DNA of 64,000 nt from Muscardinus avellanarius. Taxonomy: Eukaryota > Chordata > Mammalia > Rodentia > Gliridae. Made by a program: the position numbers and the translations under genes. The notes under the pieces were generated by a model. The model saw only the letters and a list, made by a program, of their open reading frames with translations. It did not search any database and was not told the DNA's origin. The stretch is from positions 89,725,093 through 89,789,092 of the forward strand of contig OY726560.1 in NCBI GenBank assembly GCA_963383645.1. The letters are read 5' to 3'. Shown here piece after piece: positions 43,841 through 55,109 of the stretch; positions within the stretch are counted from its first letter, which is position 1, and every line of letters starts with the position of its first letter.

Positions 43841-44840
43841 AACATGGGTATGTATATATTACTGTAGTTCTCTAGTTTTAACCCCTTTAGAAAGATACCC
43901 AGTAGTGTTATGCCAGAATTGTATGATGGATCCATTCCAGTGTTCTAAATACTCTCCACACTGATTTCCACAGTTGCTGGACTAGTTTGCAGTCCCACCA
44001 ACAATGTAGAAGAGTGCTTATTTTCCCACAGCCTTGCCAACATTTATTGTTATTTGACTTCTTTATGCTTGCCATTCTGGATGGGTTAGATGGAATCTCA
44101 GTGTAATTTTGATTTGCATCTCCCTGATGGCTAATGATGTTGAACATTTTTTCATTTATCTATTGCCCATTTGCATCTCCTCTTTTTGTGAAATGTCTAT
44201 TGAATTCAGTTGCCCATTTCTTGATTGGGTTATTTGGTTTTCTAATGTAAAGTTTTAAAGTTCTTTATATATTCTAGATATTAGACCTCTGTCAAAGGGA
44301 TAGCTGGTAAAGATCTTTTCTCATTCTGTAGTCTTTCTCATAGCAGCACAATCACAATTCACAATAGCCAAACTATGGAACCAACATAGGTGCTCATCAA
44401 CAGATGAATGGATTATAAAATTATGGAAAATACACACAGTGGAATTCTCCTCAGCAATAAAGAAAAATAAATTACATCATTTGCAAGAAAATGAAAGGAC
44501 CTAGAGAATATTATGTTAAGTGAGATTAGGCAATCACAGATAATGAAGAGTCACATGTTTTCCTTAATATGTGCAGGGTAGGGAAAAATTGGGATACAAG
44601 AGAAACTCCAGATGATGAGGAATAACCTCAAGGAAGCCAGGGAGGACATATAAGGAAGGGGTAGAGGAAGACGTATTTCATTAATAGAAATACTACCATA
44701 AACTATGTGTATACATGTGGGTACTACGTATTGGTAGGAAGGGAAATAGGAAGGGGAGAGCACCAAGAGGGTGTACATGTATGTCATTGTCAGCATGATT
44801 TACATTGTTATGTGAGACTATAATTCATCAATAAAAACAT
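43841..44840 (+). mobile_element. LINE-1 copy with clean 5' inversion (twin priming)
   Basis: 43841-44338 is ORF2 C-terminal DNA in inverted orientation (minus-strand frame 43908-44147 shows MASIKKSN and CWQGCG). 44339-44840 is plus-strand sequence from catagcagcac to the 3' end. In an uninverted copy the two ends (acccatgtt and catagcagc) are adjacent, as at about 26992-27008, so nothing was lost at the switch point. Confidence 0.9.
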
Positions 44841-44892
44841 GAAAGTGAAGTACAACAAAGTAAACTTAATTTCTTTAAAGAAAGTAGACACA

Positions 44893-45023
44893 TATAGCTG
44901 GAGGCTATTGCACATGCTTGTAATCCCAGTGCTTAGTGAGACCGTGTTTCTAAATAAATTATTTTAAAAAAAGGGCTGGGGTGTATCTCAGAGGTAGAAA
45001 GCCCCTGGGTTCCACCCCCAGTA

Positions 45024-45027
<4 letters not shown>
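44893..45027 (+). mobile_element. B1-ID composite SINE with internal deletion
   Basis: A short B1 start joined early to the linker (gagaccgtgtttctaaataaa), then a full ID module (gggctggggtgtatctcagagg). Confidence 0.8.

Positions 45028-45068
<41 letters not shown>
45026..45068. repeat. (CA)n microsatellite at a SINE tail
   Basis: About 21 perfect ca units replacing the SINE A tail. Confidence 0.97.
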
Positions 45069-45069
<1 letters not shown>

Positions 45070-45070
<1 letters not shown>

Positions 45071-46365
45071 TAGACACATAGACCAATGTAGCAGAATAGA
45101 ATAGAAGACTCAAAAACAAATCTGCACACCTACAGCCAACTGATTTTTGGCAAAGGGGCCAAAAACATACAATGAAAAAAATAGCCTCTTCAGCAAGTGG
45201 TGTTGAAAAAACTGGTTAACCATATGCAGAAAAATGGAAATAAACTTCATTTTCTCACCCTGCATAAAAGCCAATTCAAGATGGATCAAAGACTTGGAAA
45301 TCAGACCAGAGACCTTGCCGCTCCTTGTAAAAGGTATAGGTCCAATACTGCAATACATAGGCACAGGTAAAAACTTTCTCAACAAGACCCCAAAGGCACA
45401 AGAAACTAAAAGATGAATCAATACATGGGATTGAATGAACCTGAAGAGCTTCTGTACAGCAAAGGAAACTATCAAGAAACTCAACAGAGAGCCAACAGAA
45501 TGGAAAAATTTGCCAACTATTCCTCCAGTAGAGGACTAACACCTAGAGTATATAAAGAACTCAAGAAACTCAACACTAAGAAAAAAACCCAATCAAAATA
45601 TGTACAAATGAACTAAATAGACACTTCACAGAAGAAGAAATTCAAATGATCAATAAATGTCCAACACTCAGCACATAGGCACAGGCAAAAACATTTTTAG
45701 ACATTTTGTAAATGTCTAAAAATGTTCAACTTCATTAGCAATTAAAAAGATACAAATCAAAACTACCTTAAGATTTCACCTAATTCCAACTATAATGGTA
45801 ATCATTAAAAATAAAAACAAATGCTTTGAGGGTGTGGAGAAGTGGAAACTCTAATACATAGTAGGTGGGATTGCATATGAGTGTGACCACTTTGAAAAAC
45901 AGTATGGAGGATTCTCAGAAGAATGGGAAGTAGCCTACCATATGATCCAGTAATACCACTTCTGGGTATGGAAACTAAACTGCCAAACTAATTCATGTGT
46001 ATCTATGTTCATAGCCACACAATTCACAACTGCAAAACTACAGAACCAGCCAAGATGTCCATCAAACAGATGAATGGATTACAAAATGATGGGATATATA
46101 CACAATGTAATTTTACTCAGCCATAAAGAATAAAAATAATTATGTCATTTACAGGGAAATGGATGGAACTGGAGAACAGTATGCTAAGTGAGATTAGTCA
46201 CAGAAAGTAAGAAATTGGATGCTGTCTCTAATATATGGAAGCTAGGGAGAAAAGGGTCATAGGAGGAACTCTAGATGAAGGAGGAGAAATTATAGATGAG
46301 AAAATATGTAGGCCTAATATCACCTATCTACCAAAAATAAAATATAAATTTCTCATAAAAATTTA
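45070..46365 (+). mobile_element. LINE-1 ORF2 3' part, plus strand
   Basis: The tagaccaatgtagcagaatagaatagaagac start and the 45234-45416 frame (RWIKDLEIRPE) mark the ORF2 C-terminal third. The accatatgatccagtaatacc and ctatgttcatag blocks and 3' UTR follow. It contains a hairpin insertion at 45660-45726. Confidence 0.85.
45690..45726. repeat. Perfect 17-bp inverted repeat with 3-nt loop
   Basis: Arm aacatttttagacattt (45690-45706), loop tgt, exact reverse complement at 45710-45726, inside LINE-1. Confidence 0.95.
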
Positions 46366-46590
46366 TCACTCAAATTAAACTGCAGACTAAGATGCTTTCA
46401 CTGGTGAATCCTGTTAAACAATAAAGAGGAAATAAGATGAATCTTGTATAAATTATTTCAGAATAGAGCAATAAACATTTTCAGTTCATTGATAAATTAC
46501 AATTGTGACATCAAAACCTGGGGAAAACATTCCAGAAAAATATTGCTCACGGATGTTTATAAGGTAATATTTTTAGTGGACAAAATTGAG
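46366..46590 (+). mobile_element. Old LINE-1 ORF2 fragment
   Basis: aaattaaactgcagactaagatgctttcactggtgaatcctgttaaacaataaagagg resembles the ORF2 fingers region of older LINE-1. The similarity is recognised by eye. Confidence 0.55.
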
Positions 46591-46986
46591 AACACTTAGA
46601 ATTTGTGTTTGTGCACAGAGAGAAAAGGTCACTATGCACACCAAGAAATCTGCCAATATGCCCTCGCTCCTGGCTGCCTGAGTAACTATTGTTTCTCTAT
46701 CAGATACAGTTCTAACCCTTCTTGTTTCATCCTGAGCTCTAGAAAAAAAAGTACCGATTTTTTTGCTTCCTTACAATATACAGTCCAGAGCAGACTCTCA
46801 TTTTCTTGAGTCCTCCTCAAAATCACAAAGCACAAGCCCAAACTCCCACAAGCCCCCTCTTGATGACCTGGAATTCAAGAGTCCTCATGTTTTGTGTCTC
46901 CCTTTATACACCCCTCACACACCCCCCCAAAAAAAGACTAGAAAAGACTACAAAGAGTGCTCAGGCATAGGTGTGCTTCCTAGGCC
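46591..46986. other. No gene seen; upstream flank of the ALG2 retrocopy
   Basis: C-rich from 46800. The end (about 46950-46986) may be 5' UTR of the retrocopied mRNA. Confidence 0.4.
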
Positions 46987-47893
46987 ATGGTGCAGAGGCT
47001 TGAGCAAGATGGGGACTAGGGTCTGGCTCTTTCTGCACCCTTACCTGGGTGTGGGCGGTGCTGAGCAGCTGGTGCTGGATGCGGTGTTGGTGCTGCAGGC
47101 ACTGGGGTGTCACGTGACAATCTAGACCTCACACTAGGACCCCAGCCACGGCTTCACCAAGAGCTGTGGGTGCGCTGTGCTGGGAACTGGCTGCCCTGCA
47201 GCCTGGGCTGGGGCCGCCGTGGTTTGCGCCTACATGTGCATGGTCATCCTGGAGGTCTACGTACTGTTCTTCTCGGACAGACAAGGAGTTCCACTTGGTG
47301 GTGTGCGAATAGCTTTGACTAAGCTGTTCCAGAAAATCTTGATGACTTAGTTCCCAAGAGAAAAGAATTCCTGTTGCTTTCCATCAACAGATACGAAAGA
47401 AAGAAAACTCTGACTTTTGTCCCGGAAGCCTTAGTAGAACTGCGTGGAAGATTGGCATCCCAAGACTGGGAGAGGGTTCATCTGATCATGACATGTGGCT
47501 ATGATGAGAGAATCCTGGAGAATGTGGAACACTATCAGGAATTGAAGAAAACAGGCCAGCATGTGACCTTCCTACGGCTTTTCTCAGACAAACAGATCTC
47601 ACTCGTCTATGGCTGTATATGTCTGCTGACACACCCAGCAATGAGCACTTTGGCCTTGTCCCTTTGAAGGCCATGTACATGCAATGCCCAGTCCTCACTG
47701 TTAATTGGGGTGGGCCCTTGGGGTCTATTGTCCACTGTGTCACAGGATTTTTGTGTGAACCTGACCCAGTGCACTTATCCATGGCCCTTCCTTAAAAACC
47801 ACAATGGGTCTGGCTGGAAGAGCCAGGGTGAAGGAGTTCTCTGATGCATTTACAGAACAGCTCCATCAGTATGTCACCAAACTGCTGGTATAA
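46987..47893 (+). pseudogene. ALG2: ALG2 processed pseudogene (alpha-1,3/1,6-mannosyltransferase)
   Basis: ALG2 adds the second and third mannoses to the lipid-linked oligosaccharide on the cytosolic ER face. Here, after an ATG at 46987 and an early stop, residues LFLHPYLGVGGAEQLVLDA (about 47026-47080) match the ALG2 N-terminus. From 47374 a frame with LLSINRYERKKTL, RLASQDWERVHLI and GYDERILENVEHYQELKK matches the central part, and the C-terminus ends YVTKLLV-stop (47891-47893), as in human ALG2. About 90-100 codons between residue about 120 and about 215 are missing, and several frameshifts occur (for example 47110, 47550, 47665). A contiguous 3' UTR and A-rich tail mark it as a retrocopy. 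It encodes no enzyme. Confidence 0.9.
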
Positions 47894-48507
47894 CTGAATG
47901 GTTTAAGGTCTTCACTGTGTAAGTTCTTTCATTCACTAATATTATTTTTATGGATTGTGGACCCAATTTCAAAACTCCCAAAATAGACATCTAGAATTTA
48001 GCACCGAATATATTTTTAAATAAACTTGAATCTTGATTATGAGCCATCTTCCAGTGCACCACAGATCTCTCTACCATTTTAGACCAATACTTTTTATGCT
48101 ATCATCATTTCAAGTTTTTCCAGTATTAAGTTATAAAAATAGTACAGTTCTACCTTCAGCAAGATACTACAGTTATATTTTCTCTGGATTATTGTTCTGC
48201 ATATAAATTCTGAATCATATTGTACCTAAATTGGTTTTGATAATTTAAGTAATCATTGTCAACATTGATTGATTCAACTTCAGAGCATAATGAGAACAAG
48301 ATTATTGTAGTTTCTAGAATCAGCTTACCAAAGTGTTCAATGTTGTCTATTAAGGACTTTTTGTTAGACTTCTGAATCCATAGCAAGAGTGCTTTGTTCT
48401 TATTTTTGTTTTTTTACAAAGATGACTAACTTTTTTTTTTCACAAACTGAGACATGACAATAAAAGATGTATATTACAGAAAAGAAAAGATGAAAAAAAG
48501 GAAAAAA
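47894..48507 (+). other. 3' UTR and poly(A) remnant of the ALG2 retrocopy
   Basis: Non-coding sequence runs on from the stop codon. It has a polyadenylation signal aataaa at 48459-48464 and a degenerate A-rich tail at 48479-48507, the signature of an mRNA-derived insertion. Confidence 0.7.
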
Positions 48508-49435
48508 TCTTTGTCTCATTACAAGTATGTTTCAGGTGGTTTTTGATTATAGGTCTTTGACTAACATTTTCATCTATTTTCCTTCACTGGGGTAGGGGCA
48601 TACAGTGAGAATCCCTATTTCTATTTAGGAATAATTGGTTTGTCCAAATTCACATGGATGTCCAATTCATAGCCATGAGTTAAAATCTCTAAATGCCCAG
48701 AGATGGTGAAGCCAATGGAAGCTGCAAGTGAAAGTGAGGGGTAAAGGTGATAATGACTGATGCTGGCTGGCTCTGAAGGATGCAAACCCTGCAGGAAAGC
48801 CAAGGGAGGAGCAGGAAAGCCCAGAGGCAAAGAGGAACTTTAGAAAGGCGGAGATAAATTTATAGGCCAGGGAGACCAAATGATTCTGTAGCTGGGAGGG
48901 GAAGGGGGATGTCAGGTAGGTGTGACTGGAGGAGACACACTAGCTGAGGTCTGAGGTCCAATCCTGTCAGACAGTAGCTATGTGGATGGTATAAACATTT
49001 TCAGATATAAATGAAACAACTGTGTAGTAGGGCTTGTTTGCATTTGTGATACCTGTGTGACCATTGCTCAGCAATATAATGACTTTAGCACCTAAAATCA
49101 GCATGTTCCTGAAAGAAATTGATAATTTCCTCTTAAAATGTAAATTTCATGTTTTCCTGGTGGAGGCTCCTGAATCAGAGATGCTGGATCTTGGGTCAGG
49201 CAGGAGGGCATGCAGATCTCTGTGCTGAATGGGTCAAGGTATAGAGAATATGAATGGGCATTTCTGCTCTTGACCACCACAAAGCAGAGCTTTGTGTACA
49301 AAGTAGCACTACCTCCAGAGTGTTCTCAGGGGTCCTAACAGATGGCCCTGGGACTCAAAACCCTGGTCTGGTAGACTTTCTTCTTCAAACGAGAATTGTA
49401 AGTACAAAACGAGTCCTGGTTTTTCAACTGGACAG
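48508..49435. other. No gene seen
   Basis: About 0.9 kb, less AT-rich than its surroundings. Short open frames on both strands show no recognised domain. Confidence 0.5.
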
Positions 49436-49512
49436 GAGTCCTTTGCTTATGATTTACCAATAAGGAAACTGAAGCTCACTGAGGCTCATATAAGTAAGGG
49501 CATTTTGAAGAC
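49436..49512 (+). mobile_element. MIR-like SINE fragment (tentative)
   Basis: aataaggaaactgaagctcactgaggctcat resembles the conserved core-flanking part of mammalian MIR. Confidence 0.45.
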
Positions 49513-49574
49513 CAGTTATGTAATAAAAAGCAGAATCACTTTCCAGGTACATAGGCCACTTCACCACTTCTTTT

Positions 49575-49662
49575 TTTTTCTTTTTCTTTTTTTTCTTTTT
49601 TGCGATACTGGGGATGGAACCCAGGGGCATTGCACCTCTGAACTACTCCCCAGCCCTATTTT
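49575..49662 (-). mobile_element. ID module fragment, minus strand
   Basis: gatactggggatggaacccaggggcattgcacctctg with a T-rich (A-tail) stretch at 49568-49600. It stops at the next SINE. Confidence 0.85.
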
Positions 49663-49663
49663 T

Positions 49664-49912
49664 TGGTTTGTTTGTTTATATATTTATTATTTATTTATTT
49701 ATTGTTGTGTTGGGGGTGAAACCCAGGTGCTTTTTTTTTTTTACCTCTGGGCTATACTCCCAGACCTATTTTATACTTTATTTAGGAACAGGGTCTCACT
49801 AGTTGAGGAGAGCGTCACTAAGTAGCTGAGGCTGGCTTTGAACCTGTGCAATCATCCTATCTCAGCCTCCCAAGTGCTGGAATTTCAAGTGTGTTCCACC
49901 ACGCCCAGCTTA
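49664..49912 (-). mobile_element. B1-ID composite SINE, minus strand
   Basis: A complete minus-strand layout from the ID module (gggggtgaaacccaggtgc) to the B1 start ccaccacgcccagc. It probably inserted into the tail of the preceding SINE. Confidence 0.88.
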
Positions 49913-49995
49913 CATAAGCCAGTTCTAAAAGACATCCATCTCAGGAGGGAGAAGGCCCTGATCTAGTCCCCGAGTCAGCCAAACAGATGTTTTTT

Positions 49996-50235
49996 GTTTG
50001 TTTTGTTTTGTTTTGTTTTGTTTTTGTGGTACTGGGAATAAAACCCAGGGGCATTCTACCTCTGAATTACACCCCTAGTCCTATTTTTTAGTCTTTTTAT
50101 TTTTATTAAGCAAGGTCTTACTGAATTGTGAAGTGCCTCACTAAATAGCTAAGGCTTTCCAATAAACAGAGATCCTCCTGCCTCTGCCTCCTGAATGCTG
50201 GGATTACAAGCATACTCCACCATGCTCTGGCATCA
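49996..50235 (-). mobile_element. B1-ID composite SINE with (TTTTG)n tail, minus strand
   Basis: (gtttt)n at 49996-50022 is the tail. The ID module (aataaaacccaggggcattc) and B1 part follow, ending accatgctctgg. Confidence 0.88.
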
Positions 50236-51558
50236 AACAGATGTTAATCTAGTGGTTTCTACCATTTTCCTGGCTAGGATCCTTTATCTTACATTCAGTA
50301 TTTCCTTCCCTCTCTCCTAGCCAGGGTCCCTCAGCATCAGGCAGAACTTTTAGATCTGGGTCCAGCACTGAAGCCCAGAAGCCAGACAAGAGATCTTATG
50401 TCCTGAACATACAGCCTGAAACTCAATATTCTGGGACTCAGAGGATAAAATCCTTTAATTTGTGACCAGTAAAGGGAATGGCAACAAAAACTTAACAGGG
50501 GTAGAGTCTAGACCCTGTAGTTTCAACTACAGTGCTCAGAGGCCGAGCAAAAAAACTGTAAAGGAGAGACAAGATTGAGGGACTCCACTAAATTTGCAGC
50601 ACCAGGGGTCTGCAGATCACCAAAGAGAAAGCTTAGAAAAATGAGCCAATCTCCTGGAATCTAGAGGTCAGATGTCAAAGCAGAGGCTCAGAGCCAGAGG
50701 GCCAAGCCTCAAACAAAGCCAGTAATCTTCAATTTAGGATCCAATTCACAGAGCACAGAGTTGTCACTTCTCCAGAAAACCAAGATCAGTACCCAGTATC
50801 AATTACATCAGCTGAAATCAAGACCTAGGCTCTGGGCTAGAGTCCAGGGCTGTAAAGTTAGAGACCACAAAAAGGGAGCAGGTTCAGTGTCCTAATCCTC
50901 CTTCCAAATTTTGTATTCCAAATCACTGAATGTGTGAACACTGCTCAAAGCCTGCAGCTTAGAGTTCAGCACTTTGAGATCCAGAGAACAGAGCTACACA
51001 CCTGAGAATAGAGTATCTGGGAAGGTTTCTGGGGGTTGGTCTGCCATTTACATGATTCTCAATGCTAAAGTATCCAAGGAAAAAAAACAGTCCTGAAAGT
51101 CTACTTGCTGACCATCACTGGAAGCCAGGCTCATTCCTTCCCCTGAGCATTGCCTAGCCTTAGTCATTTTACCTGAACTTCCCATTCTCCTTCCTCCCTT
51201 CATTTCCTCAGATCTCAGTTAAATGGCATATCTAGTCCTCAAAAAGACCTTCTTTGACATCTCTGTGATCATTCCTTGGGTCCACCATAGTTCCACAAAT
51301 AGCCAGGAGAGGACAGAGCTTTCCCATGCTTTTCCTACTGGAGGGTAAGGGGGAACCTCGTAGGGACTTCTGCTTGTCCAGCCAAACCCCACATGGTTTA
51401 TGATTTTTATTTCCTCAAATTGGTTCCAAAAGTCCACCCAGAAGAACTTATCATCACTATTTCTTGTCTCTATGAAAGAAAAAGTGGACATAAACCTCCC
51501 AAAGAAGATGAACACCAACTTTTGTTGTTGTTAGGGAAAGAAAGAACCAAGGTAGGGT
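50236..51558. other. No gene seen; flank of the MIA2-like retrocopy
   Basis: 1.3 kb with moderate GC and purine-rich text (agagg/ccagag). No coding frame is supported: the minus-strand frame 51219-51518 has no recognised domain. Part of 51390-51745 may be the 5' UTR of the retrocopied mRNA. Confidence 0.45.
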
Positions 51559-51745
51559 GGAAGGTATGTGAACTCTTTATGGCTTTGGGTCTGCCTACCT
51601 GACTCTCAGCAGGTGAGGTTTACCCTGGTTGCCTCATGTATGTTGTGTTTGGTTCCAAGTAGAATTCAGAGCAGTGTCTCTATGGCGAGGTGTGTTCTTA
51701 CTAACTGTGGGGTCTTTAGCTGCCCCTGCATCAGAAGGGGCCACC

Positions 51746-53000
51746 ATGGAGGAGCTTGAACTTGATCCCATTGAGATTATGTGCTTCGATCAAACCCAAA
51801 AATCACTAGAGGATTTCATTCCAGAAGCCCCTGACAATGTGACCCTCTATCTCACCATTTCTGGATACCAGTGGACGATGGTGGAGTGTGTTGAAATAGT
51901 TCAAGTATTCATAGTTATCTTGCTTATAAGAAAAATTGCCCAGACATTAAAAAAGAGGCTTTCTCTACAGGGAAATAAGAAACTTTCCAGCAGCAGTTCA
52001 GCAGTAGCCATACTAACATACAATGCTCTTGATAAGTTTTATTCTAGGTTAGAACAAAATGAGAACCCAAAAGTGACTGATAACATGGGTGTGTTTTGGC
52101 CTGTGAGGAGAAATATCATATGCATTTTGGTAAGACACAGAAGAAATGAAAAATGCCAACATTTGGACAAAAACCTGATGTCTACAACAGGAAGGAGGAT
52201 CCAAGTTATGGACCAAGAAAATAATGCCAGCAAAACACAAGAACTCAAAGTGAAAATGCACCTAAAACATCTATCAGCTGTTGAGAGAAGACTTAGGCTG
52301 TCCATAGTGATCTTTATTTCCTGCATACAGAGGCAGCCCATGTGGCCTTGGAAAGAGAGCCTACAGAGCAAAATGGTGAAAGCTTTGCGAGGAGGGAAGG
52401 AGGCAGGCGAGAAATTGAAATCAGGAGAAGCAGAACATGAATATCATGTTGCTAACCAAGCTAAAGTATCCAAGAAAAAAACCAAAGGATGCTACAGAAT
52501 CAAGTACACATTTAAATATTCATGAAAGTAAGAAAGATCCACTTGACAACAATATTGTCAAAGAAGTAAAGAACACTTATCTGAGAGGACCCAACAAAGG
52601 TGCTCAGAACAAAGACTCCTGCATCATAAAGGCAGGTCAGCACCTCAAGAAGGGAGAACATGAAATGACTGAAAATCATCACCAAAAAGAAATTGAATAT
52701 TTGGGATTACTACCTGTTGAGGCAAACTTAGACTCACAACAAGACATGGGAAGTACTGAAGCCAATGATCTGATGATCTATGAAAATAAAGAGTTAAGGA
52801 TAGGCCGAAAGTGCTTCTGAGATCTCAGAATAGAACTGAAAAGATTCATCCTGTTCTGTTCTGGAAAGAAACATTCTTCATGGCTGGCAAAAAGCTTAGA
52901 AGACTGAGCAATACCTCATTGTTGCCAGAATCTAAAGACCTGAGACAGAATGAAGAAAAGAGCAATTCAACTTTAGTTTCTGGAAATAGATTTCTATAAT
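51746..53000 (+). pseudogene. MIA2/cTAGE5-family (TANGO1-like) retrocopy, partly open
   Basis: MIA2/cTAGE5 is an ER-exit-site membrane protein that helps load bulky cargo into COPII carriers. ATG 51746 sits in a full Kozak context (gccaccATGg), giving MEELEL and 259 codons to the TGA at 52525. In-frame codons continue upstream to 51629, but this start is the best. A membrane segment (residues about 50-65, ECVEIVQVFIVILLI) preceded by GYQW and followed by KKRL..NKKL and LDKFYSRLEQNE fits the cTAGE5 membrane-anchor and coiled-coil start. RRIQVMDQE and ERRLRLSI fit the coiled coil further on. After a shift near 52500, frame 52437-52820 continues it (YLRGPNKGA, YENKEL), and a third frame (52811-52999) follows. 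A many-exon gene present without introns indicates a retrocopy. The proline-rich C-terminus is missing. The identification is by eye. Confidence 0.55.
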
Positions 53001-53438
53001 TCTGATAATCAAAAATCCAGTAGAGAGTTGGTTTCTTGATCTTTCTCAGCATGAGATGCTGCTTCTTCTGGGATAGCAGGATCTCTCGACCATCTACTCA
53101 GATCCTTCCCTTGAACCCCCCTGCTTCTCCTTCTCCCCTCCTCCTCCCCCTGCTCTATCCCCTTCATATTTTATTATTTCCTGTCTCTTTTTGCCAGTAA
53201 AATGACTACTTGAATCCAAATAACGAGTCCCTAGTAAGAAGATATGCTAGCTATCTTCTTCCCCAAAGCTTGATTTTCTTTCTCTTCCTCTGCTATGGCA
53301 TGTTTTTTTCTTCCTGAAAACCATTATCCAAAAATATGAAAGTGTGTTACTTCTTTGTTTATTCAATTCAATCTCTATATGATATTAATAGTCAAAATCC
53401 TGGAACAACACAATAATAAACAGTATCTGGATTTATCC
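53001..53438. other. No gene seen; pyrimidine-rich
   Basis: A C/T-rich tract (53100-53165) follows the retrocopy and could derive from its proline-rich C-terminal region, but no frame supports this. Confidence 0.4.
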
Positions 53439-53439
53439 T

Positions 53440-53538
53440 CTCCTGTGTGCGTGTCTGTATATACACATATGTATATACATGTATACACATATATCACATA
53501 TATACATATGTGTATATATTATACATATATATGTATAT

Positions 53539-53577
<39 letters not shown>
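53440..53577. repeat. Alternating purine-pyrimidine microsatellite (TATACA)n/(TG)n
   Basis: Tata/caca-rich sequence leads into about 19 perfect gt units (53540-53577). It is self-complementary in the first half. Confidence 0.93.
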
Positions 53578-53578
<1 letters not shown>

Positions 53579-53768
53579 TGCTAGAGATCAAACCAAGGCA
53601 TTATACATCCTTAAACCCCATTTGATTTTATATTTTTATTTGAAAACAGGGTCTTGCTAGGTTGATGAGAACCCAGTAAGTGCTGAGGCTATCCTCAAAC
53701 CTCCAATCCTCCTGTCTTAGCCTCCGAAGTACTGAGATTAAAGGCATGTGCCACAATGCCTGGCTCTC
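53578..53768 (-). mobile_element. B1-ID composite SINE, minus strand
   Basis: ID remnant (agtgctagagatcaaacc), linker tttgaaaacagggtcttgct and a B1 part to gtgccacaatgcctggc. Confidence 0.85.
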
Positions 53769-53829
53769 AAAATATATTCAAGTTGTGTGTATGTTTATGT
53801 CTATGTGTGTATGTGTGTGTACATGTGTA

Positions 53830-53851
53830 TGTATAGAAGTACTTCTATACA
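53830..53851. repeat. 22-bp perfect palindrome
   Basis: gtatagaagtacttctatac plus one extra paired base at each side, next to a TG-rich stretch. Confidence 0.95.
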
Positions 53852-53934
53852 CGTAGTTTTACTTGCTCTCATTTTACATCTGGATGGTGATATAAATTTC
53901 AGGATAGACTTGGACAAATCAAAATTATTTTAAG

Positions 53935-55109
53935 CTTTTCTTATTACATTATAAATCTTTAGAAAACATAAATAGTAGTTTTTTATTTGATAAGTCAACC
54001 TACTGATCTTTAAACAATACAATATTAATTATTACAGTTTATCTCACAGAAATATTTGAAATAGAAAAAATACTAATCTCTGTTAATGTTTTCAACAGTG
54101 TTATTAGAGAAAGGTAAACTTTACTTCAAGATTTCAATAAATTATACTTCAAGTTGTACTGGCTTCTGTTTGGACTGAGGCAAGATGGCAGTCTGTGGAG
54201 TGGGAATTCCAGCAGAACTGGATCCATCCATGTCCTTGTTTTCTGTCTGTGCACATCTCTGAAAGGAACAGGATTAATGGCATACAGTTAGTAAAAAAGA
54301 AAATGTGCCAGGCTATAATCCTTCATCTTACTCTACATCACTTGGGCCACTGTGGCCTTCAGACTCTTCATCTAGATATTGCTATCCTAGAGTAACTTCC
54401 TGTTCACAATACCATTTTTATATTACTAATGTTGTTGTTTTTGGTGGCATCTTATGCCAAGATCTTGCCTGTAGAATAGATCTAACTAGCAGATAACTTA
54501 CCAGGAAGAAAATCATATCCTTTGATTTAAAAGTAGAAAATGTTAGTGCAGGGTCCAAGAACCTTGGGTGATTTAGCAGAAATCTTGTGTTTGAGAACAG
54601 ACCTGTCTGACAACATGGGACAGAATAGGCTTTCCTCACTTGGATCCTAGGTAGAACTATCCTAAGAAAAGCATCTGCCAGAGTCTTCAGGGATGTTGTG
54701 CCCTAAATCGTTGGTGTCAGTAGGATAAAGTTATATATGAGGGATCTAGAACCTGCAGGCTGTTAGATCATCCAGTCTGCTACAATAGCTGCAGGCGTCT
54801 CTGTCTCAGATTGGACAACTAAGAAGGAGCTTCATCTTGACAGAATCAATACTATTTGGAAATGCAAATGTTGAAGAGTTGAATACCACAGTATCTGATT
54901 ATGTGAAATCAAGTCTTGCTGTCCCTGAGTATCAGTGGGAAACAGTAATGCATGACTCTTATGATAGTTTAGCAGCTCATCATTCTCTCCACTTCATGTA
55001 AAGTTTTTTATGTCAGCCAAGGAAAGCCTTTTAATATAGAGAGGCACAGAATATGCCAGTAGTAGTTTAACACTAGATATAGCAAAATGTAATGTTGTAA
55101 ACACATTTC
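53935..55109. other. No gene seen; left flank of the satellite
   Basis: 1.2 kb of apparently unique sequence. Short frames (54195-54395, 54305-54496, minus 54418-54639) overlap each other and show no domain. A gcaagatggcag motif (YY1-like) at 54181-54190 is isolated. Confidence 0.5.

Noticed and set aside
46603..47667. ALG2 as a working gene
   Set aside because: Early stop, several frameshifts and loss of about 95 codons rule out an enzyme.
51629..51745. An earlier start for the MIA2-like frame, giving 298 codons with a hydrophobic leader
   Set aside because: The frame is open upstream, but the ATG at 51746 has a full Kozak context and the cTAGE-like similarity starts after it. The upstream part is probably 5' UTR.
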